Origin: DATKDP01 sp035546335
GTDB lineage: Bacteria > Acidobacteriota > Thermoanaerobaculia > Gp7-AA8
Length of the DNA stretch: 64,000 nt
NCBI GenBank assembly: GCA_035546335.1
Contig: DATKDP010000106.1
Location: 1 to 64,000, forward strand
Reading direction: 5' to 3'
Both the position numbers and the translations under genes were made by a program. Numbering within the stretch: the first letter of the stretch is position 1; each line of letters opens with the position of its first letter. The notes beneath the pieces are model-generated. The model was not told the origin of the DNA. It made no database searches and worked only from the letters and a program-made list of their open reading frames with translations. Below, piece after piece: positions 25,918-34,614 of this stretch.

Positions 25918-28410
25918 ATGATCCGACGATTCAGCATGATTGCAGCGATCCTCACCATGACGATCGCGCCCCCGGCATCAGCCTGGCAGGCGACGACCGA
26001 AAAGACCGTTCCGCCGGCGATCTCGGCGAAGACCGCCGGACTGCAGCGCATCGAAGGCTTCATCCCGCTCTATTGGGATGCGGCCGGCGGAAAGCTCCTG
26101 ATGGATATCGCCCGATTCGATACGGAGCTTCTCTACCAGACTTCGCTCCCCGCCGGGCTCGGCTCGAATCCGGTCGGTCTCGATCGAAACCAGCTCGGAG
26201 AGACGCGGATCGTTACCTTTCGACGCATTGGACCGAAAGTGCTGATGATCCAGCCGAACTATGATTTTCGTGCGATCACCGTGGATCCCGCCGAGGCGAA
26301 GGCGGTCGAGGAATCGTTCGCGCAATCGGTTCTCTGGGGATTCAAGGTCGAGGCCGAAGAGGGCGGCCGTGTTCTCGTCGATGCGACGGGATTTTTTCTG
26401 CGCGACGCCCACGAAGCCATCGATCGTCTCCGGGCCAGCGGTCAGGGAAGCTTCGCACTCGACGAATCGCGGAGCGCGATCGATCTGGCGAGAACGAAGG
26501 GATTTCCGAAGAACACCGAGGTCGAGGCGATTGTCACCTTCGTGTCCGGTGATGTGCCGGGTCCGCTGGTTCGTTCGGTCGTTCCCCACCCGAAATCGAT
26601 CACGCTTCGGCTGCATCACTCGCTGGTCGAGCTTCCTGCGGCGGGATACGAGCCGAGACGCTTCGATCCGCGCGTGGGAATGATCGGGATCGCGTTCCAC
26701 GACTTCGCCTCGCCGCTGACCGAGCCGATCGAGAAGCGATGGATCATCCGCCACCGCCTTCAGAAAAAAGATCCTGCGGCTGCGGTCTCGGATGCGGTCT
26801 CACCGATCGTCTATTACCTCGATCCGGGAACTCCCGAGCCCGTCCGCAGCGCGCTTCTCGACGGCGGCGCATGGTGGAGCGAGGCGTTCGAGGCGATCGG
26901 ATTCCGGAACGCCTTCCAGGTGCGGATGCTCCCGGCCGAAGCCGATCCTATGGATCTTCGATACAACATGATCACCTGGGTGCATCGCTCCACGCGCGGC
27001 TGGTCGTACGGGGCCTCGGTCGTCGATCCGAGAACGGGAGAGATTCTGAAAGGAAATGTTTCACTCGGATCGCTTCGTGTTCGCCACGACTTTCTGCTCG
27101 CCGCAGGAATGATCCCGATGTTCGGCGACGGGGCGGGCGAGTCCGACTACTCGTGGCTCGCCTCGCTCGATCCGTCGGTCAACGGCGCGGCCATGGCTCT
27201 CGCACGGCTCCGCCAGCTTTCGGCCCACGAGGTCGGTCATACGATCGGGCTCACGCACAACTTCGCGGCGAGCACGTACGGGCGTGCGTCGGTGATGGAC
27301 TACCCGGCGCCGCTGGTCGAGATCCGAGAAGGCCGGCTCGATCTGACCAACGCATACAGCAGTGGCGTCGGAGCGTTCGATCGCTTCGCCATCGAGTATG
27401 CCTATTCGCAATTTCCTTCCGGTGTGGACGAGGAAGGAGCGCTTCAGTCGATCGTGAGGCGCGGCATCGAACGGGGAATGCTCTTCATCGGCGACAGCCA
27501 CGCCAGGCCGACCTCGGCGGCCCATCCCCTCGCCAGCCTCTGGGACAACGGTCCGGATCCGGTGGCAATGCTTCGTCACGAGATGGAGGTGCGCCGCATC
27601 GGGCTCCGGCAGTTCGGGCTCGGCAACATCGCCGCCGGCGAGCCCCTCGTGCGGCTCGAGGCGACGCTGCTGCCGCTCTATCTCCATCACCGGTATCAGT
27701 TGCAGGCGGCGGCGAAATACGTCGGCGGCATGCACTTCAGCTACAGCGTTCGAGAGAAGACAGGTGCGGTGCCGCCGGAGGTGACACGGATTGCGTCGCC
27801 GGCGGAGCAACGTGCGGCGCTCGAGGCCGTTCTCGATACCTTGCTGATCGACGAGCTCCGGCTTCCGGAGAGAATCCTCGCCCTCCTTCCTCCGCCAGCC
27901 TATGGATACGAGGGTCCTCCGCTGGAGCTCTTTCCACGCCGGACGGATCCGGTGTTCGATCCGATTGCTGCCGCAACCGTCGCCGCGGAGATCTCGATCA
28001 ACACACTGCTCGATCCGAAGCGTGCCGCACGCCTCGTTCAGTTTCATGCGCGCGATCAGGCGAATCCCGGCTTCACCGAAGTCATCGACAAACTCACGCG
28101 TCGCAGCTGGGACGTGCGGGCGAGCGATGCCTACGGTGCGGCGATCGTCCGAGCGGTCCAGAGCCTTCTCGTCGCCCGGTTGATGAACCTCGCCGCCGAT
28201 CCCGATGCTTCGCCCGACGTCCGTGCCATCGCCGCCGATGGCTTGCGCGGGATTGCTTCGCGAGCGCAGAGGCAAAGCGGCGGAGCGCCGGCCGACCAGG
28301 CACACCGCAACGCGATCCGCGACGACATCGAGCGGTTCCTGACGCGTCCCGAAGAACCGAGAAAGCGGACGACGCCACTCCCGATGCCGCAGGGAGAGCC
28401 CATCGGGTGA
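25918..28410 (+). CDS. Secreted zinc-dependent metalloprotease, DUF5117/DUF4953 type
   Basis: The 830-residue protein has a signal peptide (MIRRFSMIAAILTMTIAPPASA). A beta-rich N-terminal DUF5117-like region runs to about 200. The catalytic domain carries HEVGHTIGLTHN starting at His 437, the HExxHxxGxxH signature of metzincins. VMDYPAP follows, a Met-turn-like segment. The C-terminal part is helical and typical of DUF4953. It is likely exported and degrades proteins or peptides. The ATG at 25918 directly follows GAGGTGGAG. Its 115-bp divergent promoter region is shared with the propeller peptidase gene, and the EamA gene follows after 13 bp. Confidence 0.9.
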   Translation: MIRRFSMIAAILTMTIAPPASAWQATTEKTVPPAISAKTAGLQRIEGFIPLYWDAAGGKLLMDIARFDTELLYQTSLPAGLGSNPVGLDRNQLGETRIVTFRRIGPKVLMIQPNYDFRAITVDPAEAKAVEESFAQSVLWGFKVEAEEGGRVLVDATGFFLRDAHEAIDRLRASGQGSFALDESRSAIDLARTKGFPKNTEVEAIVTFVSGDVPGPLVRSVVPHPKSITLRLHHSLVELPAAGYEPRRFDPRVGMIGIAFHDFASPLTEPIEKRWIIRHRLQKKDPAAAVSDAVSPIVYYLDPGTPEPVRSALLDGGAWWSEAFEAIGFRNAFQVRMLPAEADPMDLRYNMITWVHRSTRGWSYGASVVDPRTGEILKGNVSLGSLRVRHDFLLAAGMIPMFGDGAGESDYSWLASLDPSVNGAAMALARLRQLSAHEVGHTIGLTHNFAASTYGRASVMDYPAPLVEIREGRLDLTNAYSSGVGAFDRFAIEYAYSQFPSGVDEEGALQSIVRRGIERGMLFIGDSHARPTSAAHPLASLWDNGPDPVAMLRHEMEVRRIGLRQFGLGNIAAGEPLVRLEATLLPLYLHHRYQLQAAAKYVGGMHFSYSVREKTGAVPPEVTRIASPAEQRAALEAVLDTLLIDELRLPERILALLPPPAYGYEGPPLELFPRRTDPVFDPIAAATVAAEISINTLLDPKRAARLVQFHARDQANPGFTEVIDKLTRRSWDVRASDAYGAAIVRAVQSLLVARLMNLAADPDASPDVRAIAADGLRGIASRAQRQSGGAPADQAHRNAIRDDIERFLTRPEEPRKRTTPLPMPQGEPIG

Positions 28411-28423
28411 CGATCGCCGGCCG

Positions 28424-29275
28424 ATGAACGACCAGAGACGCGGAATCCTCCTCGTCCTCGGCGCTGCCCTTCTGTGGTCGAGCGCGGGAGTCGGGATCAA
28501 AGCGATCGACGACGGGCCGCTGAAGGTCGCCTTCTTCCGATCGGCGATCGCGGCGATCGCCCTCTTCGCAATCGTCCGCCCGCCACGTCCGCGGATCACT
28601 CCGATGTTCGTCACGGCCATCGTGAGCTACGCAGCCTGCCTGACGACCTTCGTCGTCGCGACGAAATGGACGTCGGCAGCGAATGCAATCTTTCTTCAGT
28701 ACAGCGGCGTCGTCTGGGTGCTGCTGCTCGCGCCTGTTCTGCTGAAGGAGCCGATGCGAGGCCGCGATGCGGTCGCGATCGGCGTGTCGCTCTGCGGGAT
28801 GACGCTCCTTTTCGTCGGGCAGCTCGGCGGCGGAATGCTCGCGGGCAACCTGATGGCAGTCCTCTCGAGCATCTTTTTCGCGCTGCTGGTGATCGCACTT
28901 CGCAAAGAGAGCGGTGGTCGCGCGGAAACGGCGGTCACCTGGGGCAATGTCCTGGCGACGGTTGCCATCTTTCCCTTCATCATCCGCGATCTTCACGTGA
29001 CCCCGCGGTCGGCCGCGGTGCTCGTATTCCTCGGAGTTTTTCAGATCGCGCTCGCCTATGTTCTCTTCGTTCGCGGTCTCCGTCATGTCACTGCGACGCA
29101 GGCGTCGCTGACCGCAATGCTCGAGCCGGTGGCCAATCCGATCTGGGTATTCCTTTTCCTCGGCGAGAGGCCTGCGAGCTTCGCAGTGGTTGGAGGCGCG
29201 ATCGTTCTCGGGGCGATCGCCTGGCGCGCAGTGAACGTCGGACCGCCGGAGCCGGAGATCCAGGCGACGAGCTGA
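28424..29275 (+). CDS. EamA/DMT-superfamily transporter
   Basis: The 283-residue permease has ten predicted helices in two EamA repeats of five. The first repeat starts LLVLGAALLWSSAGVGIK and the second contains ALLVIALRKESGG and FLGVFQIALAYVLFVRGL. A typical LEPVANPIWVFLFLGERP lies before the last two helices. Members export or exchange amino acids, nucleosides or other metabolites. No substrate is evident here. It starts 13 bp after the metalloprotease gene on the same strand. Export of proteolysis products is a possible but unproven connection. Confidence 0.92.
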   Translation: MNDQRRGILLVLGAALLWSSAGVGIKAIDDGPLKVAFFRSAIAAIALFAIVRPPRPRITPMFVTAIVSYAACLTTFVVATKWTSAANAIFLQYSGVVWVLLLAPVLLKEPMRGRDAVAIGVSLCGMTLLFVGQLGGGMLAGNLMAVLSSIFFALLVIALRKESGGRAETAVTWGNVLATVAIFPFIIRDLHVTPRSAAVLVFLGVFQIALAYVLFVRGLRHVTATQASLTAMLEPVANPIWVFLFLGERPASFAVVGGAIVLGAIAWRAVNVGPPEPEIQATS

Positions 29276-29284
29276 ACGACCGTC

Positions 29285-29515
29285 ATCCTGAGGGGGTCAG
29301 GCGTTCTCGCCGCCGCAGGCAAAGTGCGGCAGACCTGACCAGACCGGCCGTGGCTGGACATTCCGATGTCCAGCCCGGGACGCCGGCGAGGATCGCTGCC
29401 CATCGCTCACATCCGTCGCCCGTCACCGGGCCGAAGATCGGAATCTTCGGCCACTCAGACAGGGGGTCAGGCGTTCCTCGCCGCCGCAGGCGAGTCGGGC
29501 AGATCTGACCAAGCC
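29285..29515. repeat. Repeat island E-C-E
   Basis: Family E (GGGGGTCAGGCGTT to CAGACCTGACC) lies at 29290-29339 and again, in direct orientation, at 29464-29511. Between them are stem GGCTGGACA/TGTCCAGCC with loop TTCCGA (29352-29375) and, inverted, GGCCGAAGA/TCTTCGGCC (29429-29452). The symmetrical arrangement resembles a mobile unit bounded by E. Confidence 0.88.
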
Positions 29516-29540
29516 AGATGCGAGTCGTATACTGGTCAGT

Positions 29541-29833
29541 ATGACCAGAATTCGGGGTACGCGTAAGCGCGCCACGTCACGAACGGGACAATGGGCCCTT
29601 CAGGATGCGCTCGGTTCAGCGAGGTCGTTCGAAGGGCAAAGACCGAAGGGCCGCAACGGATTACAGTGCACGGCCGTGAAGAGGTCGTCGTCGTGTCGGT
29701 CGAGGAGTACCGGCGAGTGAAGGGCCAGCCAACGGGTCGAGCGCTGGTGAAAATGATGCAGGATTCACCGCTTCGCGAGGTCAGCATCGACCGCTTGCGC
29801 ACACGTGCGCGCGTTCGTGGTGTCGAGCTGTGA
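29541..29833 (+). pseudogene. Frameshifted Phd/YefM-type antitoxin
   Basis: From the ATG at 29541 the first frame ends its recognisable part in TGQWALQDA. The continuation ARFSEVVRRAKTEGPQ is in the next frame, together with RITVHGREEVVVVSVEEYRR. In intact prevent-host-death antitoxins these form one motif, WxLQDAKARFSEVV, so about four bases appear to be missing near 29606. A short product of up to 80 residues could start at 29591 but would lack the N-terminal dimerisation strand. The following VapC-like toxin remnant overlaps the stop by GTGA. Read together, this is a decayed toxin-antitoxin pair. Confidence 0.75.
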
Positions 29834-29970
29834 CCGGCTGGCTGCTGGACACGAACGTGCTGTCGGAGCTCCGCCGTGCGAAGCCGGAAGGGAAGGTGGT
29901 TCCTCGGCGACAGGCTCGCGTGACTGGAGCGAAGCGCAATCGCTTCGCCCGGGTGCTTGCGAGGCTGTGA
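29830..29970 (+). pseudogene. VapC-like PIN toxin, N-terminal remnant
   Basis: Starting with GTG at 29830 the frame reads VTGWLLDTNVLSELRRAKPEGKVV, the beginning of a VapC/PIN ribonuclease with the first catalytic Asp in LDTNVLSEL. It then turns into unrelated basic sequence and stops after 46 residues. The other PIN acidic residues are missing, so it cannot be an active nuclease. The GTGA overlap with the antitoxin stop keeps the original operon geometry. The break leads into a region containing the 29-mer repeat. Confidence 0.8.
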
Positions 29971-30009
29971 CATTCTGGTGGCGGAGTGGGTTGCCTCGTC
30001 GCTCGTGGA

Positions 30010-30038
30010 CAGGGGCGGGCGCGGGACGCCCGCTCTCC
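30010..30038. repeat. 29-mer element (family G), copy 4
   Basis: ACAGGGGCGGGCGCGG continuing GACGCCCGCTCTCC, identical in core to the copies at 22864 and 59740. The rest of 29971-30115 holds no recognisable gene. Confidence 0.9.
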
Positions 30039-30115
30039 TCGCTACGAGGAGCAGAGGTACGCTGTGCGCCCCTGCGTTTCCGCGCCCGGGCCGAAGAGTT
30101 TCGACACAGTCCGTG

Positions 30116-31264
30116 CTACACATCCGCGGCCCTCCCTTCCCCCTCCAGTTCCAGTTTGACCGAGAGGAGGTTCATCAGATCCTTCAGGCTGAGAATTCCG
30201 ACGAGCTTGCCTCGATCCACCACCATCAACCGCGAGGTTTTCGTCGAGCTCATCTTTGCGAGAGCCTTCATCGCGTCGGCGTCGGGAGGGATCGTATTCG
30301 CCTCGGAACATTGCGCGGCAAGCGTTCCGACCGTCTGCCGGTCCCACTCGTCTCGCGGCAGCTCCTTGATCTGCTTGGTGGTGACGCAGCCGACGAGACG
30401 CTCCTCATCGACGACGGGATACATCTTGTGGTGATACTTGTAGACGTAGTCCTCGACGAGGTCGCGAACCGAGATGTGCCGCGGGACGGTGACCGGCTCG
30501 GTGATCATGAAGCGGCTCACCGGCTCGCCCTCGAGGAGCTGGCGGACGAGTATCTGTTGGTACGACATCACCGCTGCATTGCGAAGGAACATCCCGATCA
30601 AAAACCACCACAGGCCTCCCACGAGGTTCCCGGAGAAAACGCTGACGATTCCGAGGATCATCAACCCCATTCCGAAGACAGAGCCCGATTGTGATGCGAT
30701 CCTCGTGGCCCATCGGATGTTGCCTTTCCACATCCAGAGAAGAGATCGAAGAACCCTTCCTCCATCGAGAGGGAAGGCAGGCACCAGGTTGAAGATCACC
30801 AGGACGATGTTTACCAGGGCGAGATACGAGAAGACTCCGATCGCCTCCTGACGCCACCCCGCCGCCCCGCCGAGGAGGCCGAGTACGAAGAAGAACGCTG
30901 CGAGGAATACGCTCGCGATCGGCCCGGCAATCGCCATCAGCAGCTCCACTTTCGGGCTCGGAGGCTCCTCGGTCATCTCCGCCACGCCTCCGAAGATGAA
31001 CAGGGTGATCCCCTTCATCTGCAGGCCGTACCGCCGCGCGACGAGCGCGTGCGAGAACTCGTGGATGATGATGGAAAGGAAGAGCGCGAGCGCCCCGGCG
31101 ATTCCCATGATCCAATACGTGCGTACGGCGAGATCGGGATACATCTGAGGGAAAACGCCGACGGCGAGCGACCAGGTGATCAGCGCGGCGATGATCAGCC
31201 AGCTCAGATCGATTCGTACTGCGAACCCGAACAGCTTGAACAGTGTGATTCCTCGACCGAACAT
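30116..31264 (-). CDS. Site-2 protease (M50) with two CBS domains
   Basis: The 382-residue membrane metalloprotease has HEFSH at 68-72 in a helix and the third ligand Asp 167 in PAFPLDGGR. Six hydrophobic segments lie within the first 230 residues. A CBS pair (about 245-370, with FMITEPVTVPRHIS and RLMVVDRGKLVGILSLKDL) forms a C-terminal nucleotide-sensing module. This is the group III S2P architecture found in many bacteria and archaea, in which adenine nucleotides may gate intramembrane cleavage. Natural substrates are often anti-sigma factors or signal-peptide remnants; none is indicated here. It is downstream of the OPT transporter on the same strand but separated by a 550-bp hairpin-rich spacer. 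Confidence 0.93.
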   Translation of the reverse strand: MFGRGITLFKLFGFAVRIDLSWLIIAALITWSLAVGVFPQMYPDLAVRTYWIMGIAGALALFLSIIIHEFSHALVARRYGLQMKGITLFIFGGVAEMTEEPPSPKVELLMAIAGPIASVFLAAFFFVLGLLGGAAGWRQEAIGVFSYLALVNIVLVIFNLVPAFPLDGGRVLRSLLWMWKGNIRWATRIASQSGSVFGMGLMILGIVSVFSGNLVGGLWWFLIGMFLRNAAVMSYQQILVRQLLEGEPVSRFMITEPVTVPRHISVRDLVEDYVYKYHHKMYPVVDEERLVGCVTTKQIKELPRDEWDRQTVGTLAAQCSEANTIPPDADAMKALAKMSSTKTSRLMVVDRGKLVGILSLKDLMNLLSVKLELEGEGRAADV

Positions 31265-31502
31265 CAGTCACGTCCCTTCGTTTTTCGCGGCACCCTCTGT
31301 GCCGATGCAGAAATGAGACCGAGCGATGGCGCCGTAATGATTCAACCACGGCGGCGCGCCTGATGGCGAGCACGCCATCGCGAGCGCGCGAGCACGCACG
31401 ACGCCCACGCTGCGCGAGTCGGGACGATGTGACTGAGCCTGTCAGGGATGGCGAGGACTGAAAGATCCATGGACCACCGGTTTGCGAGGTCCGACAAAAC
31501 GG

Positions 31503-31769
31503 GGGCACACCGGCAGGGGTGCCCGACGAATGTGACATCGCGCGGCCCGTTCCTGGCAGCCCTGCCGGGCTGCGGCTCAATTCGCGACTCCGCGCGACGT
31601 TCCGGTGGTGGCGCTTCGCGCTCACCACCGGCTGTGGTCCAGGCATCCTTCCAGGATGCCGTGGGCGGTTGGAAAGTCGCCATCGAAGGGCTTGTCGTGC
31701 CGGCCTGGTCACATTGGTCGTGCGCGCGCGGGGCGGCGGGACGCCGCCTCGATCGGGCCAGAGGCCCGA
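31503..31769. repeat. Array of six consecutive hairpins
   Basis: Perfect stems follow one another. They are GGGCAC/GTGCCC (31503-31524), GCAGCCC/GGGCTGC with loop TGCC (31556-31573) and CCGGTGGTG/CACCACCGG (31602-31631), the last with an inner GCGC-TTCG-CGC. The others are GGCATCC/GGATGCC (31642-31660), GGCGGC/GCCGCC (31732-31748) and TCGGGCC/GGCCCGA (31753-31769). The 551-bp gap 31265-31815 contains no credible gene. The third hairpin recurs at 59799-59828. Confidence 0.85.
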
Positions 31770-31815
31770 CCCGCACATGAGGCTCTACACCCAGGTGGGG
31801 CCCGACACTCTGGGC

Positions 31816-33771
31816 CTACGAGTCTTTGTGGGTCGCGATCCGCCAGAAGGCGAACGCCAGTGCACCGAATGCGGCGAGTGCCACGAACTGTGCGGCTGCA
31901 CCCGCCCACGCGAATCCGAGGCCTGCGGGTGGCCGCCCGAGGCGGAATGCCATCGCGGCGATCGCGACGCCGAGCAGTCCCTCGCCGCCGACCAGGCCCG
32001 ATCCGAAGAGGATTCCCCGCTCGCGTCCCTCCATCGCATCCTCTTTGCTCTTTGCCCGCTTCTCCACGAACCAGCGGAGCAGTCCGCCGAGAAAAACGGG
32101 GACCATCGTCGATACGGGGAGGTAGACGCCGACGGCGAATGCGAGAGCCGGCAGCTTCAGAAGATAGGCTCCCACGGCGATGAAGACGCCGAGTCCGACG
32201 AGCACCCACGGAAGCGATTGCTCGAGCACGCCCTCGATGACGAGCTTCATCAGCGTCGCCTGTGGCGCGGGCAGATCCTTCGTTCCGAAGCCGTATGCCT
32301 GATCGAGGAGCAGGACGGCCATGCAGACGAAAGCCGCCGAGGTCAAAACACCGATCAGCTCCCCGGTCTGCTGTTTGCGCGGCGTCGCGCCGAGCAGGAA
32401 GCCGGTCTTGAGATCCTGCGAGGTGTCTCCCGCGATCGAAGCGGCGATGGCGACGACGGTTCCCACCGTCAGAGCGCCCATCTTGCCGATGTCGTCCGTC
32501 CAGCCGAGAAAGAGGAAGACCGTCGAGGTGAGCAGGAGCGAGGCGATGGTCATGCCGCTCGTCGGGTTCGAGGTCACCCCGACGAGTCCGACGATGCGTG
32601 CGGAAACGGTCACGAAGAAGAAGGCGCAGATGACGACGAGGATCGTAGCGACGAGGCGATGGGGAAAGTCCTGCAGAGCACCGAACGCCTGAGGAAAGAT
32701 CGACAATACGAGGACGACCGCGAGCGCGCCGATTCCAATGGCCTTGAGGGGAAGATCGAGATCGGTTCTCGGGGTGACCGCCGTGACCGATCCGAGGCTC
32801 TGTTTCAACTGGCGGGTGCCGAGACGGAAGCTCTCGATCATCGTCGGAATGCTCTTGATGAGTGTGATGATCCCTGCCGCGGCAACCGCGCCCGCTCCGA
32901 TGTAGCGGACATAGCGCGACCAGATCTGGCTCGCACTCATCTCGGCGATCGTCAACGCCGTTTCGGGGTAGAGCGGAACGAGTCGCCCTTCACCCCACCA
33001 GGCGATCGATGGAATGATGACCAGCGACGAGAGAAGCCCGCCGCCGACCATCACCGAAGCGACGCGCGGCCCGAGGATGTAGCCGACACCGAACAGCGCG
33101 GACGACATCTCCGCTCCAACCTGACCCTTGCGGAGGAAGGGGACGGCCGTCTCGATTCGATCGGGGAAAATGTGCAGCCACCCTGCGAGCGTCTTGAAGA
33201 GCGCGCCCGCACCGAGCCCGTAGAAGACGTTTCTCGCCCGGCTTCCTCCCACCTCGCTCGCCACGAGCACTTCGGCGCATGCGGTTCCTTCAGGGTAGGG
33301 GAGGTTGCCGTGCTCGCGGGCCATCAGGAACCGTCGGAGGGGGATCATGAAGAGGACTCCGAGGATGCCGCCGCAGATCGCGAGAAGGGTCATCTGCAGC
33401 AGGGTCGGATCGAGTCCCCAGAGAAAGAGGGCGGGGATGGTGAAGATGACGCCGCTGGCCACCGAGCTCGAGGCCGAGCCGACGGTCTGCGAGATGTTCG
33501 CTTCGAGGATACTCGTTTGGATTCCGCTCTTCTGAAGAATCTTGAAAGCGGCCACAGTCATCACAGCGACCGGAATCGATGTGGAGATCGTCAGACCGGC
33601 ACGGAGTCCGAGATAGGCATTCGCAGCGCCGAAGAGAACGCCGAAGATCGCCCCGGCGAGTACGGCCTTGATCGTGAACTCGGGAAGACTCTGTTCGGGA
33701 CCGACGTAGGGATCGTAGCGTCCACCCTCGGGGATCGGTTCGTATGCCTGCCGGCTGAGCCCTTCTTTCAT
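31816..33771 (-). CDS. OPT family oligopeptide transporter
   Basis: The 651-residue protein has about 14-16 hydrophobic segments and belongs to the OPT superfamily (PF03169). It shows LPEFTIKAVLAGAIFGVLFG near the start, PYPEGTACAEVL near residue 160 and GDTSQDLKTGFLLGATPRKQQ near 470, which are characteristic of the bacterial OPT subgroup. It probably imports peptides by proton symport, although some relatives take metal-siderophore complexes. That would suit a cell secreting several large proteases. The start ATG has no strong ribosome site. The stop is followed by the hairpin array. Confidence 0.93.
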   Translation of the reverse strand: MKEGLSRQAYEPIPEGGRYDPYVGPEQSLPEFTIKAVLAGAIFGVLFGAANAYLGLRAGLTISTSIPVAVMTVAAFKILQKSGIQTSILEANISQTVGSASSSVASGVIFTIPALFLWGLDPTLLQMTLLAICGGILGVLFMIPLRRFLMAREHGNLPYPEGTACAEVLVASEVGGSRARNVFYGLGAGALFKTLAGWLHIFPDRIETAVPFLRKGQVGAEMSSALFGVGYILGPRVASVMVGGGLLSSLVIIPSIAWWGEGRLVPLYPETALTIAEMSASQIWSRYVRYIGAGAVAAAGIITLIKSIPTMIESFRLGTRQLKQSLGSVTAVTPRTDLDLPLKAIGIGALAVVLVLSIFPQAFGALQDFPHRLVATILVVICAFFFVTVSARIVGLVGVTSNPTSGMTIASLLLTSTVFLFLGWTDDIGKMGALTVGTVVAIAASIAGDTSQDLKTGFLLGATPRKQQTGELIGVLTSAAFVCMAVLLLDQAYGFGTKDLPAPQATLMKLVIEGVLEQSLPWVLVGLGVFIAVGAYLLKLPALAFAVGVYLPVSTMVPVFLGGLLRWFVEKRAKSKEDAMEGRERGILFGSGLVGGEGLLGVAIAAMAFRLGRPPAGLGFAWAGAAAQFVALAAFGALAFAFWRIATHKDS

Positions 33772-33825
33772 GCCGCCGAGAGTACTGACGGAAGCGGCGG
33801 AAAGGCAAGCTGTTTTCGCAGATCC

Positions 33826-34614
33826 CTACAGCCGGTAGCCGATGCCGGTGAGCAGGATCATCACCGCGCCGTAGACCAGCTCGGCGATTCCGATCTGTTT
33901 TGCCGGAGCGCGCCTGCGAATTGGCGATAGTCCGATCGCGCAGCGCAAGAACAGAATCACGAACGCGGCGATCGCGAGGGGAGGGGCGACGCCTACTCTC
34001 CAAAGCGTGGTCGCGATCATGATCGCCAGCAGATGAGCGGCCACGGGAGTGATGAGTGAGGGGGCCTGGCCTCGCTCGAGCCTGAGGCGCGTGCGGACAT
34101 AGAGGATCGACGGGATCGCGCGCAGTGCGAGGAGCGCCCAGAGGGCGGCTGCGATCGAAGGCGCAGCGGCTCCAGCGATCGCGATCGCGCTGGCAGCCGC
34201 CCCTGCGGCCGTAGCTCCTGCCACCTCGGCAACCAGGGCGCGTCCTTCTCTGCGGATGTCGTGGAGGAACTGGACGAGGATGATCGGCGCGGCAGCGACG
34301 AGCGGAATCAGAAAGTAGGGCCTCGTGGTGATTGCCGCGACACAGAAGAGTGCGGCCGCCGTCAGGCCGAGCAGCGATCCCCACCGTAGTGATAGGGCGG
34401 TCCTCGGATGGAAGGTTCGGCGGAGACGGTCGGCCGCGGCGAGCTTCAGCGGCTGGCGAGCGAGAAAGAGCGCGAGCACTCCGAGGGCGATCGCCAGGCC
34501 GGCGCGCGACGGAGCGACGAGCAAACCGAGGAGGAGCGGCTCGAGGACGAAGCCCCAGCTCCCGTGCTCGGCAGGAAGGAGAACCTTTCTCAGCGAGACG
34601 GCCTGTTGCGTCAC
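33826..34614 (-). CDS. YwiC-like membrane protein
   Basis: The 262-residue protein has about eight hydrophobic segments and the N-terminal PAEHGSWGFVLEPLLLGLL that defines the YwiC-like family (PF14256). In Bacillus the gene lies near anaerobic respiratory genes, and the family is often found beside nitrate/nitrite respiration genes, though its function is not known. Here its GTG start at 34614 overlaps the nrfA stop (GTGA), so it is the third gene of nrfH-nrfA-ywiC. A role in assembling or serving the nitrite reductase is inference from position. Confidence 0.85.
   Translation of the reverse strand: MTQQAVSLRKVLLPAEHGSWGFVLEPLLLGLLVAPSRAGLAIALGVLALFLARQPLKLAAADRLRRTFHPRTALSLRWGSLLGLTAAALFCVAAITTRPYFLIPLVAAAPIILVQFLHDIRREGRALVAEVAGATAAGAAASAIAIAGAAAPSIAAALWALLALRAIPSILYVRTRLRLERGQAPSLITPVAAHLLAIMIATTLWRVGVAPPLAIAAFVILFLRCAIGLSPIRRRAPAKQIGIAELVYGAVMILLTGIGYRL

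Noticed and set aside
30010..30038. 29-mer as a Rho-independent terminator
   Set aside because: The stem is strong but no run of T follows on either strand, so a classical intrinsic terminator cannot be claimed.
31342..31776. Minus-strand frame between the M50 and OPT genes
   Set aside because: It translates the six-hairpin array; the sequence pattern is explained by inverted repeats.
31519..33930. An 803-codon plus-strand frame opposite the OPT transporter
   Set aside because: It is highly charged, with no hydrophobic core or motif. The minus strand encodes a full OPT permease.
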